Source: Planifilum fulgidum
Lineage (GTDB): Bacteria > Bacillota > Bacilli > Thermoactinomycetales > DSM-44946
Direction of reading: 5' to 3'
Length of the DNA stretch: 64,000 nt
NCBI RefSeq assembly: GCF_900113175.1
Contig: NZ_FOOK01000013.1
Span: forward strand, 20,842 to 84,841
Part shown: piece after piece, positions 27,235 to 38,751 of the stretch
Numbering within the stretch: position 1 is the stretch's first letter
How the letters are laid out: each line of letters starts with the position of its first letter
The notes under the pieces: generated by a model
What the model was told of the DNA's origin: nothing
The model's database searches: none
Seen by the model: only the letters and a program-made list of their open reading frames with translations
Made by a program: the position numbers and the translations under genes

Positions 27235-27264
27235 CCGGCAGGGCGACATCCGGCAACTTCATAC

Positions 27265-27322
27265 AAAAGGGTGTACCGCGCCCCGTTTTGAAGGAAGGCC
27301 TCTGCGCGGTACACCCTTTTTT
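27265..27322 (+). terminator. Terminator of the moaDE-moeB unit
   Basis: A 13-bp stem GGGTGTACCGCGC/GCGCGGTACACCC (27269-27281 with 27304-27316) followed by six T; the A run upstream makes it bidirectional. Confidence 0.9.
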
Positions 27323-27372
27323 CGGTCCCCGCCGCGTTTTTAGGGGCTTACCCCGCGCTCCCGCAGAGGACT

Positions 27373-28296
27373 TCAGTCCGCACCCGCCTTTTTCTTCCTC
27401 GGCACCAGTTCCAGATTGGCCATCCGCTCCATGGCCGTGATCAGGGCGTGGGTCCCCAGCTCATCCCCGCCGTGGGCCTGGATCGACCGGAGGAGCTGGT
27501 TCACCACCGCGGTCCCCACCAAGGGCAGATTCATCCTTTCCGCTTCCGTCAGCACGATCCGCAGGTCCTTCTGCTGAAACCGGATGGAAAAACCGGGATC
27601 GAGATCCCCCTTCAGAACGCGCGGAGCATAGTTTTCCAGCGCCCAGGAAGTTCCGGCGCCCTTGGTGGTCACCTGCAGCATCTTCTCCAGATCCACCCCC
27701 GCTTTCTTGGCAAAGGCGAGGGCTTCCACCATCGCCAGCAGGTTGATGCCGGCGAGAATCTGATTGCAGGCCTTCACCGTCTGACCGGCTCCCACCGGCC
27801 CGCAATGGACGATGTTTTTCCCCATCGCTTCCAGGACGGGCCGCACCCGTTCGAGGACCTCTGCGTCGCCCCCCACCATGATCGAAAGGGTTCCCTCCCT
27901 GGCGCCCACATCGCCTCCGCTGACCGGCGCATCCAGCATGTGGACCCCCTTTTCCGCGGCGCGCCGGGCCATTTGGCGGGTCGCTTCGGGAGAGATGGTG
28001 CTCATGTCAATCAAAACGGTCCCCGGCCGCGCTCCCTCCAGGACGCCTCCGGGACCCTCCACCACTTCCCTCACATCGGGGGTGTCCCCCACGATGGTGA
28101 TCACCACATCGCTTTCCGCCGCCACCTCCTTGGGGGAACCCGCCGTTTTCGCTCCCCACTTCGCCGCCTCTTCCATCTTGGACGCCGTCCGGTTCCACAC
28201 GGTGACCGGAAATCCGGCCCGGTGGATGTTGCGGGACATGGAGCGGCCCATGATGCCCAGGCCGATAAAACCGACACGAAGTGAACGGGGCTCCAT
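27373..28296 (-). CDS. NAD(P)-dependent beta-hydroxyacid dehydrogenase
   Basis: This 307-residue member of the 3-hydroxyisobutyrate dehydrogenase / tartronate-semialdehyde reductase family has a Rossmann GFIGLGIMGRSM, substrate motif DAPVSGGDVGAREG, catalytic lysine in GQTVKACNQ and the KDLRIVLTEA helix. Substrate cannot be fixed by sequence. GGAGGTAG precedes the ATG. Confidence 0.93.
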   Translation of the reverse strand: MEPRSLRVGFIGLGIMGRSMSRNIHRAGFPVTVWNRTASKMEEAAKWGAKTAGSPKEVAAESDVVITIVGDTPDVREVVEGPGGVLEGARPGTVLIDMSTISPEATRQMARRAAEKGVHMLDAPVSGGDVGAREGTLSIMVGGDAEVLERVRPVLEAMGKNIVHCGPVGAGQTVKACNQILAGINLLAMVEALAFAKKAGVDLEKMLQVTTKGAGTSWALENYAPRVLKGDLDPGFSIRFQQKDLRIVLTEAERMNLPLVGTAVVNQLLRSIQAHGGDELGTHALITAMERMANLELVPRKKKAGAD

Positions 28297-28488
28297 GCAT
28301 CTACCTCCTTTACACTTTTATCCCTCCCGAGGCGTCTCGGAACCTTCGGGCGGAGCCTCAGACGACAGATCCGAAAGGGGCCGGGTCCGCTTTCCCGCGT
28401 TCAGCCCCGCCCCCGATCCAACCGCTTCCCCCATATACTTTCTGCCTCGAGGGATGAACTCCTTCCGCTCCGAAACCCGATCCGCGCC

Positions 28489-29055
28489 TTAGCGGCCCAA
28501 CTTCTCCCGGAGCCGGCCCCGGATGCTGTTTTCCACCGCATCCCAGAGGGAACGGTCTTCCAACAGGCGCTTTTTGAAGGAGCGGTACATCTCCCGCTGT
28601 TTCTCCTCAAATTGCGGATCGTCCTTCGGCGGAAGCGACGCCCGCATTTCCTCGATCAGCCGCTGAACCTCCGGCGCCCTGGGCCCCCAGACCGCCCGCT
28701 CCCTGCCGTCGGCATCGATGAAGATGAAGATGGGAATCGACCGCGACTTGCCGTTGGTCAAATACTGATCCATCAGCTCCAGGTTTTCGTCCCGGATGAG
28801 AAACCGCAGCTCCATGCCGGCCGCCTCGGCCACCCGCATGAGGATCGGCACGCACAACATGGCGTCGCCGCACCAGTCCGCCGTCAAAATGACGGCGCGG
28901 AGCCGCAATTCCTTAAGCCCTTCATAGAAGGGTCGAGCCGCCTCCGGAAGGGCATATTCCTGATAAATCCCCATCATCTCTTCCCGGTTGACCTGCATCG
29001 AGTCGATATATTCCTTCGTCGTCATTCCCTTTTCAAACCAGTCGTTGAGCGTCAT
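28489..29055 (-). CDS. Thioredoxin-family protein with atypical active site
   Basis: This 188-residue thioredoxin-fold protein has VILTADWCGDAMLCVPIL in place of a WCGPC motif: Cys and the next Cys are four residues apart (C-G-D-A-M-L-C). The cis-proline SRSIPIFIF is present. GGAGGGATTCGC precedes the ATG. It resembles the Bacillales thioredoxin-family proteins that handle small-molecule disulfides or nitrogen-oxide stress; role unproven. Confidence 0.88.
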   Translation of the reverse strand: MTLNDWFEKGMTTKEYIDSMQVNREEMMGIYQEYALPEAARPFYEGLKELRLRAVILTADWCGDAMLCVPILMRVAEAAGMELRFLIRDENLELMDQYLTNGKSRSIPIFIFIDADGRERAVWGPRAPEVQRLIEEMRASLPPKDDPQFEEKQREMYRSFKKRLLEDRSLWDAVENSIRGRLREKLGR

Positions 29056-29234
29056 GCGAATCCCTCCAACATGTTCTCTATCTCATTCTACCACGGCAGG
29101 GACGGCCGGTCTCAAGGAGCCCCTTTTTCTTTCGGGAGACAGAGGGAAGTGTCGGGAACTGGCCCGCCATTCTTTTTGATGGTATTATTTTCTATGAATT
29201 TGCGATTTTCCATTTTGCAGAAAGGTGGCTTGTG

Positions 29235-30590
29235 ATGAGAAAACGCCCTTGTCTCCTGATCCTTCTCAGTCTTCTCCTTCTGTCCGCCTGCTCGCCGGGC
29301 GCCGGCAAATCCGCGGACAAGCCCGAAGAAACCATCAAACCGGCGGCCACGGACCCCGAAGGAATGGTCACCGAAGGCCCCGGAAAGTTTGCAGGGGATC
29401 GGTATGACGAGGCGAAGGTTCAGGCGGAATTGAAGAAATGGCCCAAAAACATGACCGCCGATGAGGTGTACAACCGCTTGGTGTGGCTAATGGCGGAAGA
29501 TTACAAACCCGTCATCAAAGAAGCAAAGGAGTACAAGCCCTCCTTCTCCTTGAGCAAACTCGGGGATTTTGATCCCAACCGGCAGCAGAATTCGGAAGGG
29601 AAAAAGCAAGAAAAGAACAAGAGGAAAAACATCGTCATCCTGATCGACTCCAGCGGCAGCATGGCCGGCAAAGTCAGCGGGAACACCAAGATGGAGGAAG
29701 CCAAGAAGGCGGTGAAGGAGTTTGCCGGTTCCCTGGAAGGCGACATCCGGATCGCCATCCGCGCCTACGGGCACAAGGGGACCAACCGGGAAAAGGACAA
29801 GAAACTTTCCTGCGCCAGCACGGAGGAGCTGTATCCCCTGTCCGCCTATCAAAAGGAACGGTTCAACCAAGTGATCGATTCCCTGAAACCCTCGGGCTGG
29901 ACCCCGCTGGCCGCGGCGATCCGGGGGGCGGGCGAGGATTTGGCGTCGGCCCATCCCGAGGACGAGAACATCGTGTACGTGGTCAGCGACGGAATTGAAT
30001 CCTGCGGCGGCGACCCGGTGAAGGAGGCCAAGGCTTTGCATCAATCCAAAATCAAAGCCGTGGTCAACATCATCGGGTTTGATCTGGACCAAAACAGCCG
30101 GAAGGCCCTGGAACAGGTGGCCAAGGCCGGCGGCGGGGAATTCACCCATGTCCGATCCGCCAAGGAAATGAGGGACGGATTTAACATCTGGACATACCTC
30201 GGTCGCTCCAGTCAGATCAATCGCTGGTATCTCGACAACTCCAGGGGTCTCTTCTGGAAACGGCAAAAGGAATATGAATATATATGGGAACTTTTGGGAA
30301 GCAGCGTTCAACCCGGAAAGATCGGAAGCCTGAGCGACCGGGAATACGAACGGATGGAAGCGGCCGTGGAGTTTCTCATCGACCAGCGGATCATCCCGGA
30401 ATCGATGGGAGGCTTCGAGGGAGAGGTGACAAAAAAGCTGAACCACCGGCGAAAAATGATCAGGGAATACCAGCGACAGTTGCGTGAACAAAAAATCGGA
30501 CAGATTGACGAAGAATACAAACGCATAAATGATCTTCTGGAACAAATCAAAAAACAGGAAAACGAAAAGGTCGAAACATATCGGCGATAA
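29235..30590 (+). CDS. VWA-domain lipoprotein (YwmC/YwmD-like), copy 2
   Basis: This 451-residue protein has a clear lipobox (LLLSACS, Cys about 18), the shared GMVTEGPGKFAGDRYDEAKV segment and a VWA domain with MIDAS DSSGSMAG, TPLAAAIRGAG and VVSDGIESCGGDPV. The C-terminal half is charged and helical. It is a diverged paralog of the 19.8-kb gene: the VWA core is well conserved and the C-termini differ. AAAGGTGG is six bases upstream of the ATG. Confidence 0.88.
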   Translation: MRKRPCLLILLSLLLLSACSPGAGKSADKPEETIKPAATDPEGMVTEGPGKFAGDRYDEAKVQAELKKWPKNMTADEVYNRLVWLMAEDYKPVIKEAKEYKPSFSLSKLGDFDPNRQQNSEGKKQEKNKRKNIVILIDSSGSMAGKVSGNTKMEEAKKAVKEFAGSLEGDIRIAIRAYGHKGTNREKDKKLSCASTEELYPLSAYQKERFNQVIDSLKPSGWTPLAAAIRGAGEDLASAHPEDENIVYVVSDGIESCGGDPVKEAKALHQSKIKAVVNIIGFDLDQNSRKALEQVAKAGGGEFTHVRSAKEMRDGFNIWTYLGRSSQINRWYLDNSRGLFWKRQKEYEYIWELLGSSVQPGKIGSLSDREYERMEAAVEFLIDQRIIPESMGGFEGEVTKKLNHRRKMIREYQRQLREQKIGQIDEEYKRINDLLEQIKKQENEKVETYRR

Positions 30591-30721
30591 CGGATGTTCC
30601 CAAATCGAACGGAGCCGCCCGTGGACGGTTGCCCCGAAAAACTTTTGATATAATAAAGATGGACCCATACACACCGCCATCCTGCGCAGGAACGAATCTC
30701 CCTTAAAGGAGTGAGGATCAC

Positions 30722-31276
30722 GTGGCCAAAAAGGTATTGATCGTCACCGGCGATGCCGTTGAAGCACTGGAGATCTACTATCCTTACTACCGCTGCCTGG
30801 AAGAAGGGTATGAGGCGGTGATCGCCTCGCCGACCAAAAAAACGCTGCACACAGTGTGCCACGACTTTGAGCCCCACATGGAGACGTTCACCGAAAAGCC
30901 GGCCTACCGCATCGAGTCCCATCTCTCCTTCGAAGAAGTGAAACCGGAGGAATACGACGGGCTGATCATCCCCGGAGGCCGCGCTCCCGAATACATCCGG
31001 ATGAACGAGCACCTTAAGCCGATTCTCGAACACTTCTTCAAAGCGGGCAAACCGGTCGCTTCCATCTGCCACGGCTCCCAGGTCCTGGCCTTGGTGAAGG
31101 AGCACATCAAGGGGAAAGAGATGACCGCCTACCAGGCCTGCCGTCCCGACGTGGAAGCCTGCGGCGCCATCTATCAGACCAACACCCTGCACGTCCACGA
31201 CAACCTGGTTTCCGCCCACGCCTGGCCGGACCTGCCGGGCTTCATGCGGGAATTCTTCAAGCTGCTCAACCGGTAA
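30722..31276 (+). CDS. DJ-1/PfpI family protein
   Basis: This 184-residue glutamine-amidotransferase-fold protein shows LIIPGGRAPEYIR and nucleophile elbow ASICHGSQVLA (Cys), with the upstream acid in GDAVEALE. Family members are called deglycases, chaperones or PfpI-type peptidases. GTG start with AAAGGAGTGAGG upstream; a TTGATATAAT extended -10 lies about 70 nt upstream. Confidence 0.9.
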   Translation: MAKKVLIVTGDAVEALEIYYPYYRCLEEGYEAVIASPTKKTLHTVCHDFEPHMETFTEKPAYRIESHLSFEEVKPEEYDGLIIPGGRAPEYIRMNEHLKPILEHFFKAGKPVASICHGSQVLALVKEHIKGKEMTAYQACRPDVEACGAIYQTNTLHVHDNLVSAHAWPDLPGFMREFFKLLNR

Positions 31277-31292
31277 TGCGGGAGGACAGCTC

Positions 31293-31328
31293 ACCGGGCG
31301 ATCCTTCGGGATCGGCCCGGTTTTTTTG
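31293..31328 (+). terminator. Terminator of the DJ-1 gene
   Basis: A strong stem CCGGGCGATCC/GGATCGGCCCGG with a TTCG loop, followed by seven T. Confidence 0.92.
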
Positions 31329-31891
31329 TGCATATCAGCCGCGGAAATTCCGGCGTGAGGACGGATGCACCCCGCTGTGACACCATATCCGTCACCCATC
31401 CAACGCTTTGGAGAGGGAGCAGCCCGAAATCCGGGAATTCAAGGAATTCGCCATGGGCGGCAAATGTGATCGATCCGGCCGTCGGGGGGATCATCGGCGC
31501 CCCCTTCTACAAAATCGTCACCTCCGATGCCTTCCATCGGCCCAGTTGCCCGGACCACATCGACTTTTCCAACCCGTTTCGCCGATCTGCCGGAAACTTG
31601 TGCCGGACTCTAACCGTCGCGAAGGAGGCGGACGCGTTCAACCATTGACGGGATCGACTTTCTCAGCGCGGCCTTTGCCCTGTTGTTGCTGCGCCGGCAA
31701 ATCTTCCGCGGAACCGGCCTGAAAAAAGGAAAGTCGGAGGAAACCGAGAAGTGTCTCCCTGCTTGTCACCGCTCCCGCCAAGGCCATGCGGTGCGCCCAC
31801 TGCACCTCTCCTTCGGCGGAGGTGAATGCGGCAGGTCCCGCCGTGGAATAAGGATCTTTTGCCTCCAGCCTCACAAAATGCCGCATCATGT
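31329..31891. other. 563-bp region without a recognised gene
   Basis: No frame has a credible start with a ribosome binding site. One plus-strand frame (about 31645-31755) reads like a membrane helix followed by a basic tail (FLSAAFALLLLRRQIF), and a minus-strand frame (31638-31889) starts just after the terminator with no Shine-Dalgarno. Both may be remnants. Confidence 0.4.
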
Positions 31892-31928
31892 AAAAACCGG
31901 GCTTCCCTCGCGGGATCCGCCCGGTTTT
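31892..31928 (-). terminator. Terminator of the aldehyde dehydrogenase gene
   Basis: A 10-bp AAAACCGGGC/GCCCGGTTTT stem (31893-31902 with 31919-31928), T-tailed on both strands. Confidence 0.8.
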
Positions 31929-32021
31929 GCCTAGCATATGCCCGGAAAGCTCCCTTTTCGCCCGCCACAGAGGTGGACGATTTCAACACGGATTTTAGGC
32001 CCGCCCCCGGCAGGAGCGCTT

Positions 32022-33470
32022 TCAGACCAGCTTGACGGACACATATTTGGCTTCCAGAAACTCCTCCATCCCGTGCCGACCGCCTTCCCGGCCGATGCCG
32101 CTCTCCTTGAACCCTCCGAAGGGGGCCTGGGCGACGGACGGAAGGCCGTCATTGACTCCGACGATGCCGTACTCCAATCGTTCCATCACCCGAACCGCCC
32201 GGGAAAGATCCCGGGTGAACAGATAGGCGGCCAAACCGTAGGAGGTGTTGTTCGCCCGGGCGATGGCCTCCTCTTCGGTCCGGAAGGTTTGAACCGGCGC
32301 CACCGGTCCGAAGGTCTCCTCCCGCTGCACCAACATCTCATCCGTCACCTGGACCAGCACCGTCGGTTGGAAGAAGGTCCCCTTCTCCAGCTTTCCGGAA
32401 AGGCGGCAACGGCTGCCCCCTATGGCGATGCGCGCCCCCTTTTCCACCGCATCGCGCACGTGCCGCTCCGATTTCAGAACCGCCTGCTCATCGATCAGGG
32501 GACCGATATCCACCCCTTCTTCCAGCCCGTAACCCACCTTCATCGCTTCCACGCGCCTCACCAGCGCTTCGGTGAAAGCCTCCGCCACGCTCTCGTGCAC
32601 ATAGATGCGGTTGGTGCAGACACAGGTCTGGCCGGCGTTGCGAAATTTGCTGGCCGCCACTTCGGCTGCCGCCGCCTCCAGGTCCGCATCCTCAAACACG
32701 AGGAAGGGTGCGTGCCCCCCCAGCTCCAGACTGACCCGCTTCACCGTGTCCGCCGCCTTTTTCATCAGGATTTTCCCCACTTCCGTCGACCCGGTGAAGG
32801 TCAGCTTGCGCACCCGGGGATCCTGCAGCAGGGCGTCTCCGATCGGTTCGGGACGGCTGCCCGTGACCAGATTGACCACTCCCGGCGGAAACCCCGCTTC
32901 CTCCATCAGCTCCACCAGCCGGCAGGCGGTGAGGGGCGTCTGCTCGGCGGGTTTGATCACCACGGTGCAGCCCGCCGCCAGCGCCGGCGCGATTTTCCGT
33001 GTGATCATCGCCGCCGGAAAATTCCAAGGGGTGATCGCCGCAACCACCCCCACGGGCTGGCGGAGAACCCAAATCCGTTTGTCGGTGAAGGACGCGGGAA
33101 TCGTTTCCCCGTAAACCCGCTTGGCCTCCTCCCCATACCACTGAACAAAGTCCGCCGCGTACTGCACCTCTCCCCGGGCCTCCCGAAGCGGCTTTCCCTG
33201 TTCCCGGGTCATGCCCTCCGCCAGTTCATCCAGATGGTCCAACATCAAACGGTACCAGTTGTGCAGGATGGCCGACCGCTCCTTGGCGGGACGGGACGCC
33301 CAGCCGGGAAAGGCCCGGTGCGCGGCATCCACCGCCCGTTTCACATCCTCCGGCGTGGCCTCGGCTGCGGCTCCGACCACCTCCCTTGTCGCCGGATCCA
33401 GCACGTCAAAGGTCTCCCGGCTGCCGGACGGAGTCCACTTTCCGTCGATGTAAAGGCCGTATTTTTTCAT
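32022..33470 (-). CDS. gabD: NAD(P)-dependent succinate-semialdehyde dehydrogenase
   Basis: This 482-residue aldehyde dehydrogenase has the catalytic Cys in NAGQTCVCTNR and Glu in LELGGHAP, plus TPWNFPAAMI and the SSADH-typical PFGGFKESGIGREGG end. It oxidises succinate semialdehyde to succinate in GABA degradation; other short aldehydes are possible. GGAGGGATG precedes the ATG. Confidence 0.92.
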   Translation of the reverse strand: MKKYGLYIDGKWTPSGSRETFDVLDPATREVVGAAAEATPEDVKRAVDAAHRAFPGWASRPAKERSAILHNWYRLMLDHLDELAEGMTREQGKPLREARGEVQYAADFVQWYGEEAKRVYGETIPASFTDKRIWVLRQPVGVVAAITPWNFPAAMITRKIAPALAAGCTVVIKPAEQTPLTACRLVELMEEAGFPPGVVNLVTGSRPEPIGDALLQDPRVRKLTFTGSTEVGKILMKKAADTVKRVSLELGGHAPFLVFEDADLEAAAAEVAASKFRNAGQTCVCTNRIYVHESVAEAFTEALVRRVEAMKVGYGLEEGVDIGPLIDEQAVLKSERHVRDAVEKGARIAIGGSRCRLSGKLEKGTFFQPTVLVQVTDEMLVQREETFGPVAPVQTFRTEEEAIARANNTSYGLAAYLFTRDLSRAVRVMERLEYGIVGVNDGLPSVAQAPFGGFKESGIGREGGRHGMEEFLEAKYVSVKLV

Positions 33471-33668
33471 GAAGCATCCCTCCGCAGCTGCAGTATCACA
33501 TCTGAAAACCGCCCTCACAAATCCCCGCTTCGGAAGCCAACCAAATATTCCGAACATACCAAAAGGGAAACATCTCTGATACTTCCATTGTATCATTCCC
33601 CGCGGAAGAAACTCATCCTGTCCCTTCGGGTCTTGATATGGCAGGAGATTCCGGAGGACGTTTCGGCC

Positions 33669-34142
33669 TCACTTCAGGCGCCGCAGCGCCAGATGGCCGC
33701 CGCAGGCGCCGCAGCGGTAGCGGCGGGGATCCATTTTCCGCTTCCGGAGGTGGGTACGCCCGCAGCGGAGGCAGATCAGGGCGTAGCGGACCGGAAGCGA
33801 CCGGCTCCTTCCCGGGAGGGGAGGGGCGTAGCGCAGTCCTCCCACCTGCGCGAGAAGCCGGCGAAATTCGGGACTCCGGTGGCGATAATCCTTCCCTTCC
33901 AAATGCAAGTGGTAATGACAAAGTTCGTGGCGGATGATGCCCAGCATCGTCTCCTCCCCCGCTTCCAGATAAGCGGGATTGATCTCGATGCGGTGATCCC
34001 GGGGAAAATAACGACCGCCCGTGGTGCGGAGCCGATGGTTATAGCGGGCGGTGTGCCGGAAGGGCTTTCCGAAGTCCCGCTCGGAGATCTCTTCCACCCA
34101 TCGCTGCAGCGCGGCATCGCTTATCTCCCGCTTCCGGCTCAC
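33669..34142 (-). CDS. sprT: SprT-like metalloprotease-fold protein
   Basis: This 157-residue SprT/YdcK protein has the zinc-binding HELCHYHLH motif near residue 70 and a C-terminal zinc ribbon (CLRCGRTHLRKRKMDPRRYRCGACGG split over two CxxC). The GTG start with GGGAGGAAGG upstream is preferred over a longer frame. It sits divergent to cmpA; in B. subtilis ydcK, cmpA, tex (ydcI) and sigB are likewise neighbours. Confidence 0.94.
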   Translation of the reverse strand: MSRKREISDAALQRWVEEISERDFGKPFRHTARYNHRLRTTGGRYFPRDHRIEINPAYLEAGEETMLGIIRHELCHYHLHLEGKDYRHRSPEFRRLLAQVGGLRYAPPLPGRSRSLPVRYALICLRCGRTHLRKRKMDPRRYRCGACGGHLALRRLK

Positions 34143-34248
34143 GGGTCCTTCCTCCCGCCGGGATACATGCAAAGGATCATACACGCAAAACCTCCGTTCC
34201 ACATAAAATATGGGTAATCAAAGAGGGATGCATCGGGAGGGGACGGCA

Positions 34249-34374
34249 ATGCCCAGATGGCTGCGAAAACAACTGATGCGGGCCTTTCAGGGGAAGGACC
34301 GGTGGCAGATCCGCTATCTGAACGAGTGCTGGTTCACCTTTTACAACAAAGACCGGACATCCATGGGCGGGTGA
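34249..34374 (+). CDS. cmpA: Cortex morphogenetic protein CmpA
   Basis: A 41-codon gene starting MPRWLRKQLMRAFQGKD and ending TFYNKDRTSMGG, matching the B. subtilis sporulation microprotein CmpA (37 residues), which with ClpXP degrades SpoIVA in badly made spores. GGGAGGGGA precedes the ATG. A CATAAAAT element at 34202-34209 fits a sigma-E -10 (CATANNNT), agreeing with mother-cell expression, although a -35 is not clear. It is too short for most gene callers. Confidence 0.9.
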   Translation: MPRWLRKQLMRAFQGKDRWQIRYLNECWFTFYNKDRTSMGG

Positions 34375-34390
34375 TTCCGGGATTTCTTTC

Positions 34391-34420
34391 GCCAAGGCGG
34401 CGCCGCAGAGGCGTTTTTTT
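34391..34420 (+). terminator. Terminator after cmpA
   Basis: A short CGCC/GGCG stem (34401-34413) with seven T; it overlaps the end of the convergent M23 peptidase gene. Confidence 0.5.
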
Positions 34421-35267
34421 ATTGTCCCGCTTCCCACACTTTCAAAAGAGGATAGGGGTTGATCGCTTCTCGCCTCCATGACAAAAGATTTTCCCGGACA
34501 TAAATGCCGAAATGGAGATGAGGAGGAAATTTTCCCGTCGTCCCCTCGGGGCCGTAACCGCTGTCCCCTACGTAGCCGATCACCTCGCCCTTTTTCACCC
34601 GGTGTCCCGCCTCGATCCCCTCGCCGAAGCGGCTCATGTGGGCGTAATAGTAGAACCTTTGCGGATGATTCCGATCCATGACCGTAACGGCCCATCCCCC
34701 GAGCCGGTTCCACCCTTTGCTCACGACAATCCCGTCAGAGACCGACAGGATGGGGATTCCCTTTTCCGCCATCAGGTCGGTGCCTTCGTGTTTCCGATTG
34801 CCGCCGTAGGTCCGGCTGGCTCCCCAGGTATCCGAATATGAAATGCGACTCAAGTCCGTTTTCCGGAAGGGAAAGGCGTATTCCTCGGCCAATGACGGAA
34901 CCATCCACCGGTACGATTCGGCAATCTCCAGAATTTCCTCCGCCCGGTCGTCCGGAAATCCGCTGCGAATCGCCCGTTCCGTCGCTTTCGGAGCGCTGTT
35001 TCCTCCGGTCTTTTCCATCATCCATGCAGCCCGTTCCCGGATGGAAGCGGGAGTCGCCTTCCGATACCCCGATTCCACCTCGTCAATCGCCGCCAGGTAC
35101 GCCCAGGAGATCCCCGTCTCCCTCTCCGCCGCCGCATAGTGGCGGGCCAGGCCGGCGGGAAGGCGGAGTTCCCGGACTTCCCCCGAACGGAACACATCGC
35201 GAAAGATGAAAACAAGGGCCCCCAGCAGGGCTGCGATCAACAGCAAAACGAATCCGCGGCGGATCAA
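34419..35267 (-). CDS. M23-family cell-wall peptidase with lytic-transglycosylase-like N-domain
   Basis: This 282-residue protein has an N-terminal signal anchor (VLLLIAALLGALVFIF), an SLT-like region (GISWAYLAAIDEVESGY, the E of a transglycosylase helix), and an M23 domain with zinc ligands in HEGTDLMAEKG and HLHFGIYV. It should cut peptidoglycan, perhaps during sporulation or growth. The TTG start follows AAAGGAGGG. Much longer open frames upstream are artefacts of tex antisense. Confidence 0.88.
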   Translation of the reverse strand: MIRRGFVLLLIAALLGALVFIFRDVFRSGEVRELRLPAGLARHYAAAERETGISWAYLAAIDEVESGYRKATPASIRERAAWMMEKTGGNSAPKATERAIRSGFPDDRAEEILEIAESYRWMVPSLAEEYAFPFRKTDLSRISYSDTWGASRTYGGNRKHEGTDLMAEKGIPILSVSDGIVVSKGWNRLGGWAVTVMDRNHPQRFYYYAHMSRFGEGIEAGHRVKKGEVIGYVGDSGYGPEGTTGKFPPHLHFGIYVRENLLSWRREAINPYPLLKVWEAGQ

Positions 35268-35328
35268 GGAGACCCTCCTTTCCGTCTCGTTTTCGGAACC
35301 GTATCCGGCCCGTTTCCCCGGCAGGTTG

Positions 35329-35364
35329 GAAAAAGGGGTGCCCCGGAGTTTTCCCCGGCACCCC
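35329..35364 (-). terminator. Terminator of tex
   Basis: An 8-bp GGGGTGCC/GGCACCCC stem (35335-35342 with 35357-35364), followed by TTTT on the minus strand. Confidence 0.75.
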
Positions 35365-35380
35365 TGCACATGTCCGATCC

Positions 35381-37537
<2,157 letters not shown>

Positions 37538-37965
37538 AAATCGCCTCCGTCGATAAGCCTTGCTGATCTGGAACTATGATTATATCAAATCCCCCAAGGC
37601 CGAGGAAGCTGAAGGTCGCTGCACCCGCCCACGGAGCGGGCCGATCCCTGAAATGCTCCAAATTTTTTTGGGAGAGAGGGATGGCCCCTTCGCCGGATCC
37701 GCTTCCCGGCAAGGGCTTCTTAAGGGACGTTTCCCCGGAAGGCGGTCCGCGCGGCCTTGGACCGCCCGCTCCGGGAGCCTCCTGCCGGCGGCGACGGAAT
37801 GGGCGAAAGACCCTCCCGACGCCACAAAAAAAAAAACGCCCGGCCAGGGCGGAAACATCGAAAGGAACGGCAAATGGAAGACAAAACCGGAGGAGGCGGA
37901 AACGAAGGGTGCGCGCCTGTGCTCCGACAAAAAAATAACCCCTCCCACGCCTTCAGCCGGGAAGG
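37538..37965. other. tex-sigB intergenic region
   Basis: 428 bp with the tex promoter, the sigB terminator (37826-37851) and an 8-bp GGCGGTCC/GGACCGCC hairpin (37741-37766). No gene is convincing. Confidence 0.5.
37826..37851 (-). terminator. Terminator of the sigB operon
   Basis: A CGCCC/GGGCG stem (37837-37851) followed by eleven T on the minus strand, 115 nt after sigB. Confidence 0.85.
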
Positions 37966-38751
37966 TCAAATGCACTCCGACGGCTCGATCCGGATCGCCT
38001 CGCGCAGTTTGCGAAGCGCCCGCCGCTGCAGACGGGACACGTGCATCTGGGAGATTCCCAGCTTTTCCCCCGCCTGCTTCTGACTCAGGTTGTCAAAAAA
38101 GGTCATGCGGATGATGTCCCGTTCCCTTTCCGTCAGCACCTGAAAGGCTTTCTCCAGCACCATCTTCTGGTCGACGTGCTCAAAACCCTCATCCATGCTT
38201 CCCACCAGATCCAACAGCGTCACTTGGCTGCCGTCGCTGTTGGCCTCGATGGGTGTGTCCACGGAGACGGCGTTGTAGCTGCGACCCATTTCCATCGTTT
38301 CCAACACTTCTTCCGGAGTGACACCCAGATATTCGGCGATCTCTTCGATCTGGGGTGAGCGCTGAAAACGAACCGTCAAATCCTCCACCGCTTTTTTGAT
38401 GCGGGGACCCAGTTCCTTGATCCGGCGAGGAACATGCACGCTCCAGGTCTTGTCCCGGATGTACCGTTTGATCTCGCCGACGATGGTGGGAACCGCGAAG
38501 CCTTCGAAGCTTCGCCCGTAGGAGGGATCATACCGCTTCAGCGCAGCCAGAAGCCCGATCATCCCCACCTGGACCAGGTCCTCGAAGAGTTCTGCGCCCC
38601 GCGAGAATTTGGATGCGAGGGTTTCCACCAATTCGGAATAATAATCCACCAGGGCGGCTTGGATCTCTTCGTCCCCGTCTTGCTGGTACTGGCGGATCAT
38701 TTCCAAAATTTCATTCTCAGTGAGATCGGGTTTCTGTGGGCGCGTCGACAT
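37966..38751 (-). CDS. sigB: General stress sigma factor SigB
   Basis: This 261-residue group 3 sigma factor has region 2 (DLVQVGMIGLLAALKRYDP, then FEGFAVPTIVGEIKRYIRD), region 3 and region 4 (QKQAGEKLGISQMHVSRLQRRAL), typical of SigB/SigF. Its position after rsbV-rsbW and before tex makes it SigB. It overlaps rsbW by 35 nt. No rsbX follows; a terminator comes next. Confidence 0.95.
   Translation of the reverse strand: MSTRPQKPDLTENEILEMIRQYQQDGDEEIQAALVDYYSELVETLASKFSRGAELFEDLVQVGMIGLLAALKRYDPSYGRSFEGFAVPTIVGEIKRYIRDKTWSVHVPRRIKELGPRIKKAVEDLTVRFQRSPQIEEIAEYLGVTPEEVLETMEMGRSYNAVSVDTPIEANSDGSQVTLLDLVGSMDEGFEHVDQKMVLEKAFQVLTERERDIIRMTFFDNLSQKQAGEKLGISQMHVSRLQRRALRKLREAIRIEPSECI

Noticed and set aside
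31638..31937. 99-codon minus-strand frame
   Set aside because: It begins inside the aldehyde dehydrogenase terminator and has no ribosome binding site.
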